This document shows positions 26,986-38,910 of a stretch of 64,000 bases of DNA, one piece after another. This DNA is from Clusia tigrina (taxonomy: Eukaryota > Arthropoda > Insecta > Diptera > Clusiidae), in NCBI GenBank assembly GCA_920105625.2, contig CAKKTE020000052.1, positions 1,054,001-1,118,000 of the forward strand, written 5' to 3'. A model generated the notes under the pieces. The model was not told where the DNA came from. It searched no databases and worked only from the letters and a program-made list of their open reading frames with translations. Each line of letters begins with the position of its first letter. Within the stretch, counting starts at the first letter, position 1. The position numbers and the translations under genes were made by a program.

Positions 26986-27322
26986 ATGCATGTATCTTTT
27001 TACTGGAGGGTCATAAAACCATGAAATTTTGTAACAATATAGTACTCGAGCCTCTTGTCAATTTAAGCTATCGCTCAAAGCTATGCTACCCTTGAGTCCC
27101 AAATCAAACACTGATAAAACTTCAAATGGCCATAATTTCTATACGGTACTTCCTACAGCTATCAGAGTTTGCAACATACAAATGCTTGTAACTTTTTACT
27201 GGAGCTTCATAAAACGTTGAAATTTTGTAGCAATAAAGTACTCGAGCCTCTTGTCAATTTAAGCTATAGCTCAAAGCTATGCTCCCTTGAGTCCCAAATC
27301 AAACACTGATAAAACTTCAAAT

Positions 27323-28302
27323 GGCCCAAACTTCTATACGGTACGTCCTACACCTAACAAAATTTGCAACATACAAATGCTTGTAACTTTTTACTGGAGC
27401 GTCATAAAACCTTGAAATTTTGTAACAATAAAGACCTCGAGCCTCTGTTCAATTTAAGCTATCGCTCAAAGCTATGCTACCCTTGAGTCCCAAATCAAAC
27501 ACTGATAAAACTTCAAATGGCCCTAGCTTCTATACGGTACGTCCTACACCTATCAAAGTTGCCAACATACAAATGCTTGTAGCTTTTTACCGGAGCGTCA
27601 TAAAACCTTGAAATTTTGTAACAATAAAGACCAGAAGCCTCTTGTCAATTTAAGCTATCGCTCAAAGCTATTCTACCCTTGAGTCCCAAATCAAACACTG
27701 GTAAAATTTCAAATGGCCCTAATTTCTATACGGTACGTCCTGCACCTATCAAAGTTTGCAACATAAAAATGCTTGTAACCTTTTACTGCAGCGTCATAAA
27801 ATCTGGAAATTTTGTAACAATAAAGTACTCGACCCTTTTGTCAATTTAAGCTATAGCTCAAAGCTATGCTACCCTTGAGTCTCAAATCAAACACTGATAA
27901 AACTTCTCACAGCCGTAACTTCTATACAGTACGTCCTACACCTATCAAAGTTTGCAACATACAAATGCTTGTAACTTTTTACTGGAGCGTCATAAAACCT
28001 TGAAATTTTGTAACAATAAAGTACTCGAGCCTCTTGTCAATTTAAGCTATCGCTCAAAGCTGTGCTACCCTTGAGTCCCAAATCAAACACTGATAAAACT
28101 TCAAATGGCCCTAACTTCTATACGGTACGTCCTACACCTATCAACGTTGGCAACAAACAAATGCTTGTAACTTTTTACTGGAGCGTCATAAATTCTTGAA
28201 ACTTTGTAACAATAAAGACCTCGAGCCTCTTGTCAATTTAAGCTATCGCTCAAAGCTATGCTACCCTTGAATCCCAAATCAAACAATGATAAAACTTCAA
28301 AT
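27323..28302 (+). repeat. Five-monomer tandem duplication, copy 1 (980 bp)
   Basis: GGCCCAAAC starts at 27323 and 28303, and CTTCTCACAG at 27903 and 28883; both spacings are 980 bp, exactly five monomers. Inside the unit are CCTAGCTTCTATACGG, AGTTGCCAAC with AGACCAGAAGCC, the CTGCAGCGTC monomer and ATCAACGTTGGC. Confidence 0.88.
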
Positions 28303-29085
28303 GGCCCAAACTTCTATACGGTACGTCCTACACCTAACAAAATTTGCAACATACAAATGCTTGTAACTTTTTACTGGAGCGTCATAAAACCTTGAAATTT
28401 TGTAACAATAAAGACCTCGAGCCTCTGTTCAATTTAAGCTATCGCTCAAAGCTATGCTACCCTTGAGTCCCAAATCAAACACTGATAAAACTTCAAATGG
28501 CCCTAGCTTCTATACGGTACGTCCTACACCTATCAAAGTTGCCAACATACAAATGCTTGTAGCTTTTTACCGGAGCGTCATAAAACCTTGAAATTTTGTA
28601 ACAATAAAGACCAGAAGCCTCTTGTCAATTTAAGCTATCGCTCAAAGCTATTCTACCCTTGAGTCCCAAATCAAACACTGGTAAAATTTCAAATGGCCCT
28701 AATTTCTATACGGTACGTCCTGCACCTATCAAAGTTTGCAACATAAAAATGCTTGTAACCTTTTACTGCAGCGTCATAAAATCTGGAAATTTTGTAACAA
28801 TAAAGTACTCGACCCTCTTGTCAATTTAAGCTATAGCTCAAAGCTATGCTACCCTTGAGTCTCAAATCAAACACTGATAAAACTTCTCACAGCCGTAACT
28901 TCTATACAGTACGTCCTACACCTATCAAAGTTTGCAACATACAAATGCTTGTAACTTTTTACTGGAGCGTCATAAAACCTTGAAATTTTGTAACAATAAA
29001 GTACTCGAGCCTCTTGTCAATTTAAGCTATCGCTCAAAGCTGTGCTACCCTTGAGTCCCAAATCAAACACTGATAAAACTTCAAA
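28303..29085 (+). repeat. Five-monomer tandem duplication, copy 2 (partial)
   Basis: It matches copy 1 over about four monomers. Near 29090 it switches to the GGCCGTAAC and CAACAATCAAATG type, followed by the AGCCATGCTCCCC trimer, as in the unit at 21.7 kb. Confidence 0.82.
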
Positions 29086-31450
29086 TGGCCGTAACTTCTA
29101 TACGGTACGTCCTACACCTATCAACGTTGGCAACAATCAAATGCTTGTAACTTTTTACTGGAGCGTCATAAATTCTTGAAACTTTGTAACAATAAAGACC
29201 TCGAGCCTCTTGTCAATTTAAGCTATCGCTCAAAGCCATGCTCCCCTTGAGTCCCAAATGAAACACTGATAAAACTTCAAATGGCCCTAACTTCTATACG
29301 GTACGTCCTACACCTATCAAAGTTTGCAACATACAAATGCTTGTAACTTTTTACTGGAGCGTCATAAAACCTTGAAATTTTGTAACAATAAAGTACTCGA
29401 ACCTCTTGTCAATTTAAGCTATCGCTCAAAGCCATGCTCCCCTTGAGTCCCAAATCAAACATTGGTAAAACTTCAAATGGCCCTAACTTCTATACGGTAC
29501 GTCCTACACCTATCAAAGTTTGCAACATACAAATGCTTGTAACTTTTTACTGGAGCGTCATAAAACCTTGAAATTTTGTAACAATAAAGTACTCGAGCCT
29601 CTTGTCAATTTAAGCTATCGCTCAAAGCCATGCTCCCCTTGAGTCCCAAATCAAACATTGGTAAAACTTCAAATGGCCCTAACTTCTATACGGTACGTCC
29701 TACACCTATCAAAGTTTGCAACATACAAATGCTTGTAACTTTTTACTGGAGCGTCATAAAACCTTGAAATTTTGTAACAATATAGTACTCGAGCCTCTTG
29801 TCAATTTAAGCTATCGCTCAAAGCTATGCTACCCTTGAGTCCCAAATCAAACACTGGTAACATTTCAAATGGCTCTAATTTCTATACGAAACGTCCTGCA
29901 CCTATCAAAGTTTGCAACATAAAAATGCTTGTAACCTTTTACTGCAGCGTCATAAAATCTGGAAATTTTGTAACAATAAAGTACTCGATCCTCTTGTCAA
30001 TTTAAGCTATCGCTCAAAGCTATGCTACCCTTGAGTCTCAAATCAAACACTGATAAAATTTCTCACAGCCGTAACTTCTATACAGTACGTCCTACACCTA
30101 TCAAAGTTTGCAACATACAAATGCTTGTAACTTTTTACTGGAGCGTCATAAAACCTTGAACATACAAATGCATGTATCTTTTTACTGGAGGGTCATAAAA
30201 CCATGAAATTTTGTAACAATATAGTACTCGAGCCTCTTGTCAATTTAAGCTATCGCTCAAAGCTATGCTACCCTTGAGTCCCAAATCAAACACTGATAAA
30301 ACTTCAAATGGCCATAATTTCTATACGGTACTTCCTACAGCTATCAGAGTTTGCAACATACAAATGCTTGTAACTTTTTACTGGAGCTTCATAAAACGTT
30401 GAAATTTTGTAGCAATAAAGTACTCGAGCCTCTTGTCAATTTAAGCTATAGCTCAAAGCTATGCTCCCTTGAGTCCCAAATCAAACACTGATAAAACTTC
30501 AAATGGCCCTAACTTCTATACGGTACGTCCTACACCTATCAAAGTTGGCAACATACAAATGCTTGTAGCTTTTTACCGGAGCGTCATAAAACCTTGAAAT
30601 TTTGTAACAATAAAGACCACAAGCCTCTTGTCAATTTAAGCTATCGCTCAAAGCTATGCTACCCTTGAGTCCCAAATCAAACACTGGTAAAATTTCAAAT
30701 GGCCCTAATTTCTATACGGTACGTCCTGCACCTATCAAAGTTTGCAACATAAAAATGCTTGTAACCTTTTACTGCAGCGTCATAAAATCTGGAAATTTTG
30801 TAACAATAAAGTACTCGACCCTTTTGTCAATTTAAGCTATAGCTCAAAGCTATGCTACCCTTGAGTCTCAAATCAAACACTGATAAAACTTCTCACAGCC
30901 GTAACTTCTATACAGTACGTCCTACACCTATCAAAGTTTGCAACATACAAATGCTTGTAACTTTTTACTGGAGCGTCATAAAACCTTGAAATTTTGTAAC
31001 AATAAAGTACTCGAGCCTCTTGTCAATTTAAGCTATCGCTCAAAGCTGTGCTACCCTTGAGTCCCAAATCAAACACTGATAAAACTTCAAATGGCCCTAA
31101 CTTCTATACGGTACGTCCTACACCTATCAACGTTGGCAACAAACAAATGCTTGTAACTTTTTACTGGAGCGTCATAAATTCTTGAAACTTTGTAACAATA
31201 AAGACCTCGAGCCTCTTGTCAATTTAAGCTATCGCTCAAAGCTATGCTACCCTTGAATCCCAAATCAAACAATGATAAAACTTCAAATGGCCCAAACTTC
31301 TATACGGTACGTCCTACACCTAACAAAATTTGCAACATACAAATGCTTGTAACTTTTTACTGGAGCGTCATAAAACCTTGAAATTTTGTAACAATAAAGA
31401 CCTCGAGCCTCTGTTCAATTTAAGCTATCGCTCAAAGCTATGCTACCCTT
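29086..31450 (+). repeat. Zone 2 HOR segment repeated from 21.7-24.06 kb
   Basis: It matches about 21.69-24.06 kb at an offset of 7390 bp. CTTCTCAC at 23499 and 30889 and the junction at 22771 and 30161 both give 7390. It contains the three-monomer AGCCATGC run (29235, 29431, 29627) and ends where ATCAAACATTG and GTACGTGCTACTCC appear. Confidence 0.85.
30154..30168 (+). other. Register-shift junction (+47 bp), fifth copy
   Basis: It lies 7390 bp after the junction at 22771 and about 3183 bp after that at 26978, with the ACTGGAGGGTC variant following. The last spacing equals 16 monomers plus 47 bp. Confidence 0.85.
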
Positions 31451-32000
31451 GAGTCCCAAATCAAACATTGATAAAACTTCAAATGGCCCTAACTTCTATA
31501 CGGTACGTGCTACTCCTATCAAAGTTTGCAACATACAAATGCATATATCTTTTTACTGGAGCGTCATAAAACCTTGAAATTTTGTAACAATATAGTACTC
31601 GAGCCTCTTGTCAATTTAAGCTATCGCTCAAAGCTATGCTACCCTTGAGTCCCAAATCAAACACTGATAAAACTTCAAATGGCCCTAACTTCTATACGGT
31701 ACGTCCTACACCTATCAACGTTGGCAACAAACAAATGCTTGTAACTTTTTACTGGAGCGTCATAAATTCTTGAAACTTTGTAACAATAAAGACCTCGAGC
31801 CTCTTGTCAATTTAAGCTATCGCTCAAAGCTATGCTACCCTTGAATCCCAAATCAAACAATGATAAAACTTCAAATGGCCCTAACTTCTATACGGTACGT
31901 CCTACACCTATCAAAGTTTGCAACATACAAATGCTTGTAACTTTTTACTGGAGCGTCATAAAACCTTGAAATTTTGTAACAATAAAGTACTTGAGCCTCT
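31451..32000 (+). repeat. Transition monomers between zones 2 and 3
   Basis: The monomer at about 31463-31660 carries private changes (GTACGTGCTACTCC, GCATATATC) not seen elsewhere. After it come a second ATCAACGTTGGCAAC monomer and ordinary consensus-like monomers before the zone 3 repeat begins. No HOR partner was found for the private monomer. Confidence 0.65.
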
Positions 32001-32920
32001 TCTCAATTTAAACTATCGCTCAAAGCTATGCTACCCTTGATGCCCAAATCAAACACTGATAAAACTTCAAATGGCCCTAACTTCTATACGGTACGTCCTA
32101 CACCCATCAAAGTTTGCAACATACAAATGCTTGTAACTTTTTACTGGAGCGTCATATAATCTTTAAATTTTGTAACAATAAAGTACTCTAGCCTCTTGTC
32201 AATTTAAGTTATCGCTCAAAGCTATGCTACCCTTGAGTCTCAAATAAAACACTGATAAAACTTCAAACGGCACTAACTTCTATACAGTACGTCCTACATC
32301 TATCAAAGTTTGCAATATACAAATGCTTGTAACTTTTTACTGGAGCGTCATAAAACCTTGAAATTTTGTAACAATAGTACTCGAGCCTCTTGTCAATTTA
32401 AGCTATCGCTCAAAGCTATGCTACCCTTGAGTCCCAAATCAAACACTGGTAAAACTTCAAATGGCCCTAACTTTTATACGGTACATCCTACACCTATCAA
32501 AGTTTGCAACATACAAATGCTTGTAACTTTTTACTGGAGCGTCATAAAACCTTGAAATTTTTGTAACAATAAAGACCTCGAGCCTCTGTTCAATTTAAGC
32601 TATCGCTCAGAGCTATGCTACCCTTGAGTCCCAAATCAAACAATGATAAAACTTCAAATGGCCCTAACTTCTATACGGTACGTCCTACACCTATCAAAGT
32701 TTGGAACATACAAATGCTTGTAACTTTTTACTGGAGCGTCATAAAACCTTGAAATGTTGAAACAATAAAGTACTGGAGCCTCTTCTCAATTTAAACTATC
32801 GCACAAAACTATGCTACCCTTGAGTCCCAAGTCAAACACTGATAAAACTTCAAATGGCCCTAACTTCTATACGGTACGTCCTACCCTTATCAAAGTTTTC
32901 AACGTACAAATGCTTGTAAC

Positions 32921-35900
32921 TTTTTAGCGTCATAAACCTTGAAATTTTGTAACAATAAAGTAGTCGAGCCTCTTTTCAATTTAAGCTATAGCTCAAAGCT
33001 ATGCTACCCTTGAGTCCCAAATCAAAGACTGATAACATTTCAAATGGCCCTAACTTCTATACGGTACGTCCTGCACCTATCAATGCTTGCAACATACAAA
33101 AGCTTGTAACTTTTTACTGGAGCGTCATAAAATCTGGAAATTTTGTAACCCTTGAGTCTATGCTACCCTTGAGTCTCAAATCAAACACTGATAATACTTC
33201 AAATGGCCCTAACTTCTATAGGGTACGTCCTACACCTATCAAAGTTTGCAGCATACAAATGCTTGTAACTTTTTACTGGAGCGTCATAAATCCTTGAAAT
33301 TTTGTAATAATAAAGTACTCGAGCCTTTTGCCAATTTAGCTATCACTCAAAGCTATGCTTCCCTTGAGCCCCAAATCAAACATTAATAAACCTACAAATG
33401 GCTCTAACTTCTATACGGTACGTCCTACACCTATCAAAGTTTGCAGCATACAAATGTTTGTAACTTTTTACTGGAGCGTCATAAAACCTTGACATTTTGT
33501 AACAATAAAGTACTCGAGCCTCTTGTCAATTTAAGCTATCGCTCAAAGTTATTCTATTCCTGAGTCCCAAACCAAACACTGATAAAACTTTAAATGGCCC
33601 TAACTTCTATACGGTTTGTCCTACACCTATCAAAGTTTGCAACATACAAATGCTTGTAACTTTTTACTGGAGCGTCATAAAACCTTGAAATTTTGTAATA
33701 ATAAAGTACTCGAGCCTCTTTTCAATTTAAGCTATCGCTCAAAGCTATGCTACCCTTGAGTCCCAAATCAAACACTGATAAAACTTCAAATGGCCCTAAC
33801 TTCTATACGGTACGTCCTACACCTATCAAGTTTGCAACATACAAATGCTTGTAACTTTTTAATGGAGCGTCATAAAACCTTGAAATTTTGTAATAATAAA
33901 GTACTCGAGCCTCTTGTCAATTTAAGTTATCACTCAAAGCTAAGCTTCCCTTGAGTCCCAAATCAAACACTAATAAAACTTCAAATGGCTCTAACTTCTA
34001 TACGGTACGTCCTACACCTATCAAAGTTTGCAACATACAAATGCTTGTAAGTTTTTACTGGAGCGTCATAAAACCTTGGAATTTTGTAACAATAAAGTAC
34101 TCGTGCCTCTTGTCAATTTCAGCAATCGCTCAAAGTTTATGCTATTATTGAGTCCCAAATCAAACACTGATAAAACTTCAAATGGCCCTAACTTTTATAC
34201 GGTACGTCCTAAACCTATCAAAGTTTGCAACATACAAATGCTTGTAAGTTTTTACTGGAGCGTCATAAAACCTTGGAATTTTGTAACAATAAAGTACTCG
34301 TGCCTCTTGTCAATTTCAGCAATCGCTCAAAGCTATGCTACCCTTGAGTCCCAAATCAAACACTGATAAAATTTCAAATGCCCCTAACTTCTATACGGTG
34401 CGTCCTACACCTATCAAGTTTGCAACATACAAGTGCTTGTAACTTTTTACTGGAGCGTCATAAAACCTTGAAATTTTGTAATAATAAAGTACTCGAGCCT
34501 CTTGTCAATTTAAGCTATCGCTCAAAGCTATGCTACCCTTGAGTCCCAAATCAAACACTCATAAAACTTCAAATGGCCCTAACTTCTATACGGTACGCCC
34601 CTACACCTATCAAAGTTTGCAACATACAAATGATTGTAACTTTTTACTGGAGCGTCATAAAACCTTGAAATTTTGTAACAATAAAGTACTCGAGCCTCTT
34701 GTCAATTTAAGCTATCGCTCAAAGCTATGCTACCCTTGAGGACCAAATCAAACACTGATAAAACTTCAAATGGCCCTGACTTCTATACGGTACGTCCTAC
34801 ACTTAGCAAAGTTTGCAACATACAAATGCTTGTAACTTTTTACTGGAGCGTCATAAAACCTTGAAATTTTGTAACAATAAAGTACTCGAGCCTCTTGTCA
34901 ATTTAAGCTATCGCTCAAAGCTATGATACCCTTGAGACCCAAATCAAACACTGATAAAACTTCAAACGGCACTAACTTCTATACAGTACGTCCTACACCT
35001 ATCAAAGTTTGCAACATACAAATGCTTGTAACTTTTTACTGGAGCGTCATAAAACCTTGAAATTTTGTAACAATAAAGTGCTCGAGCCTCTTCTCATTTA
35101 AAACTATCGCTCAAAGCTATGCTACCCTTGAGTCCCAAATCAAACACAGATAAAATTTCAAAATGGCCCTAACTTCTATACGGTACGTCCTGCACCCATC
35201 AAAGTTTGAAACATACAAATGCTTGTAACTTTTTACTGGAGCGTCATATAATCTTTAAATTTTGTAACAATAAAGTACTCGAGCCTCTTGTCAATTTAAG
35301 CTATCGCTCAAAGCTATGCTACCCTTGAGTCTCAAATAAAACACTGATAAAACTTCAAACGGCACTAACTTCTATACAGTACGTCCTACATCTATCAAAG
35401 TTTGCAATATACAAATGCTTGTAACTTTTTACTGGAGCGTCATATAATCTTTAAATTTTGTAACAATAAAGTACTCGAGCCTCTTGTCAATTTAAGTTAT
35501 CGCTCAAAGCTATGCTACCCTTGAGTCTCAAATAAAACACTGATAAAACTTCAAACGGCACTAACTTCTATACAGTACGTCCTACATCTATCAAAGTTTT
35601 GCAATATACAAATGCTTGTAACTTTTTACTGGAGCGTCATAAACCTTGAAATTTTGTAACAATAAAGTACTCGAGCCTCTTGTCAATTTAAGCTATCGCT
35701 CAAAGCTATGCTACCCTTGAGTCCCAAGTCAAACACTGGTAAAACTTCAAATGGCTCTAACTTTTATACGGTACATCCTACACCTATCAAAGTTTGCAAC
35801 ATACAAATGCTTCTAACTTTTTACTGGAGCGTCATAAAACCTTGAAATTTTGTAACAATAAAGACCTCGAGCCTCTGTTCAATTTAAGCTATCGCTCAGA

Positions 35901-36013
35901 GCTATGCTACCCTTGAGTCCCAAATCAAACAATGATAAAACTTCAAATGGCCCTAACTTCTATACGGTACGTCCTACACTTATCAAAGCTTTCAACATAC
36001 AAATGCTTGTAAC
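32921..36013 (+). repeat. Zone 3 HOR unit 1 (3093 bp)
   Basis: Its length is set by the TTTTTAGCGTC landmark at 32921 and 36014. The 159-bp monomer junction (33145 and 36238) and the AAATCCTTG variant (33291 and 36384) give the same 3093 bp. 3093 is not a multiple of 196 because of the 159-bp monomer and small deletions. This unit has the GAGGACCAAATC with ACTTAGCAAAG monomer (about 34738-34810) that unit 2 lacks. Confidence 0.9.
33145..33168 (+). other. Truncated 159-bp monomer, junction 1
   Basis: GTAAC runs into CCTTGAGT and then CTATGCTACCC, so about 45 bp that normally hold the XhoI site and TCAATTTAAGC are replaced by 8 bp. The monomer is 37 bp short. The inserted CCTTGAGT duplicates the motif that follows the junction. 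This monomer has no CTCGAG site. Confidence 0.87.
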
Positions 36014-38910
36014 TTTTTAGCGTCATAAACCTTGAAATTTTGTAACAATAAAGTACTCGAACCTCTTTTCAATTTAAGCTATAGCTCAAAGCTATGCTAC
36101 CCTTGAGTCCCAAATCAAAGACTGATAACATTTCAAATGGCCCTAACTTCTATACGGTACGTCCTGCACCTATCAATGCTTGCAACATACAAAAGCTTGT
36201 AACTTTTTACTGGAGCGTCATAAAATCTGGAAATTTTGTAACCCTTGAGTCTATGCTACCCTTGAGTCTCAAATCAAACACTGATAATACTTCAAATGGC
36301 CCTAACTTCTATACGGTACGTCCTACACCTATCAAAGTTTGCAGCATACAAATGCTTGTAACTTTTTACTGGAGCGTCATAAATCCTTGAAATTTTGTAA
36401 TAATAAAGTACTCGAGCCTTTTGCCAATTTAGCTATCACTCAAAGCTATGCTTCCCTTGAGCCCCAAATCAAACATTAATAAACCTACAAATGGCTCTAA
36501 CTTCTATACGGTACGTCCTACACCTATCAAAGTTTGCAGCATACAAATGTTTGTAACTTTTTACTGGAGCGTCATAAAACCTTGACATTTTGTAACAATA
36601 AAGTACTCGAGCCTCTTGTCAATTTAAGCTATCGCTCAAAGTTATTCTATTCCTGAGTCCCCAAACCAAACACTGATAAAACTTTAATGGCCCTAACTTC
36701 TATACGGTATGTCCCTACACCTATCAAAGTTTGCAACATACAAATGCTTGTAACTTTTTACTGGAGCGTCATAAAACCTTGAAATTTTGTAATAATAAAG
36801 TACTCGAGCCTCTTTTCAATTTAAGCTATCGCTCAAAGCTATGCTACCCTTGAGTCCCAAATCAAACACTGATAAAACTTCAAATGGCCCTAACTTCTAT
36901 ACGGTACGTCTTACACCTATCAAAGTTTGCAACATACAAATGCTTGTAACTTTTTAATGGAGCGTCATAAAACCTTGAAATTTTGTAATAATAAAGTACT
37001 CAAGCCTCTTGTCAATTTAAGTTATCACTCAAAGCTAAGCTTCCCTTGAGTCCCAAATCAAACACTAATAAAACTTCAAATGGCTCTAACTTCTATACGG
37101 TACGTCCTACACCTATCAAAGTTTGCAACATACAAATGCTTGTAAGTTTTTACTGGAGCGTCATAAAACCTTGGAATTTTGTAACAATAAAGTACTCGTG
37201 CCTCTTGTCAATTTCAGCAATCGCTCAAAGTTATGCTATTATTGAGTCCCAAATCAAACACTGATAAAACTTCAAATGGCCCTAACTTTTATACGGTACG
37301 TCCTAAACCTATCAAAGTTTGCAACATACAAATGCTTGTAAGTTTTTACTGGAGCGTCATAAAACCTTGGAATTTTGTAACAATAAAGTACTCGTGCCTC
37401 TTGTCAATTTCAGCAATCGCTCAAAGCTATGCTACCCTTGAGTCCCAAATCAAACACTGATAAAATTTCAAATGCCCCTAACTTCTATACGGTGCGTCCT
37501 ACACCTATCAAAGTTTGCAACATACAAGTGCTTGTAACTTTTTACTGGAGCGTCATAAAACCTTGAAATTTTGTAATAATAAAGTACTCGAGCCTCTTGT
37601 CAATTTAAGCTATCGCTCAAAGCTATGCTACCCTTGAGTCCCAAATCAAACACTCATAAAACTTCAAATGGCCCTAACTTCTATACGGTACGCCCTACAC
37701 CTATCAAAGTCTGCAACATACAAATGTTTGTAACTTTTTACTGGAGCGTCATAAAACCTTGAAATTTTGTAACAATAAAGTACTCGAGCCTCTTGTCAAT
37801 TTAAGCTATCGCTCAAAGCTATGCTACCCTTGAGTCCCAAATCAAACACTAATAAAACTTCAAACGGCACTAACTTCTATACAGTACGTCCTACACCTAT
37901 CAAAGTTTGCAACATACAAATGCTTGTAACTTTTTACTGGAGCGTCATAAAACCTTGAAATTTTGTAACAATAAAGTGCTCGAGCCTCTTCTCAATTTAA
38001 AATTTCGCTCAAAGCTATGCTACCCTTGATGCCCAAATCAAATACTGATAAAACTTCAAATGGCCCTAACTTCTATACGGTACGTCCTACACCCATCAAA
38101 GTTTGCAACATACAAATGCTTGTAACTTTTTACTGGAGCGTCATATAATCTTTAAATTTTGTAACAATAAAGTACTCTAGCCTCTTGTCAATTTAAGTTA
38201 TCGCTCAAAGCTATGCTACCCTTGAGTCTCAAATAAAACACTGATAAAACTTCAAACGGCACTAACTTCTATACAGTACGTCCTACATCTTTCAAAGTTT
38301 GCAATATACAAATGCTTGTAACTTTTTACTGGAGCGTCATAAAACCTTGAAATTTTGTAACAATAAAGTACTCGAGCCTCTTGTCAATTTAAGCTAGCGC
38401 TCAAAGCTATGCTACCCTTGAGTCCCAAATCAAACACTGGTAAAACTTCAAATGGCCCTAACTTTTATACGGTACATCCTACACCTATCAAAGTTTGCAA
38501 CATACAAATGCTTGTAACTTTTTACTGGAGCGTCATAAAACCTTGAAATTTTGTAACAATAAAGACCTCGAGCCTCTGTTCAATTTAAGCTATCGCTCAG
38601 AGCTATGCTACCCTTGAGTCCCAAATCAAACAATGATAAAACTTCAAATGGCCCTAACTTCTATACGGTACGTCCTACACCTATCAAAGTTTGGAACATA
38701 CAAATGCTTGTAACTTTTTACTGGAGCGTCATAAAACCTTGAAATGTTGAAACAATAAAGTACTGGAGCCTCTTCTCAATTTAAACTATCGCACAAAACT
38801 ATGCTACCCTTGAGTCCCAAGTCAAACACTGATAAAACTTCAAATGGCCCTAACTTCTATACGGTACGTCCTACCCTTATCAAAGTTTTCAACATACAAA
38901 TGCTTGTAAC
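36014..38910 (+). repeat. Zone 3 HOR unit 2 (2897 bp)
   Basis: It is 196 bp shorter than unit 1, so one whole monomer has been lost or gained between them. Landmarks at 38911 and 39135 confirm 2897. Private small indels occur at about 36660-36715 (GAGTCCCCAAACC, ACTTTAATGG, ATGTCCCTAC). Confidence 0.9.
36238..36261 (+). other. Truncated 159-bp monomer, junction 2
   Basis: Same junction, 3093 bp downstream of the first. Identity of the breakpoint shows it was amplified with the HOR unit rather than formed again. Confidence 0.87.

Larger units (their letters stand above)
24185..27316 (+). repeat. Zone 2 HOR unit B (partial, about 3.1 kb)
   Basis: Copy of unit A. It is cut short at about 27317, where GGCCCAAACTTC with ACCTAACAAAATTTGC appears in place of the expected GGCCCTAACTTC with AGTTGGCAAC. 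The sequence has jumped to a monomer type seen in unit A at about 23.9 kb, consistent with unequal exchange. It carries 47-bp register junctions at 24973 and 26978. Confidence 0.87.
17451..31500 (+). repeat. Zone 2 of the array
   Basis: This zone is marked by CTTCTCACAGCCGTAAC, ACTGCAGCGTCATAAAATC with CTGGAAATTTTG, AAGCCATGCTCCCC and ATCAACGTTGGCAAC. The CTTCTCAC or TTTCTCAC variant starts at 20662, 21492, 22669, 23499, 24872, 25702, 26877, 27903, 28883, 30059 and 30889. Spacings of 830, 1177, 1373 and 980 bp recur. The left 2 kb (17.45-19.9 kb) is a mixture that includes monomers resembling zones 1 and 3. Confidence 0.82.

Noticed and set aside
33001..33297. A 98-codon frame conserved three times (also 36094-36390 and 38991-39287)
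   Set aside because: It is open only because it crosses the 159-bp monomer, whose length is divisible by three. Conservation reflects recent duplication of the 3-kb unit, not selection on protein.
34028..34366. Open reading frames of 60-112 codons on both strands; this is the longest
   Set aside because: All are satellite translated. 196 bp is not a multiple of three, so each frame shifts at every monomer and stops. The predicted peptides are the same few fragments in different frames, with no domain, no start context and no codon bias. Repeated identical peptides come from HOR duplication.
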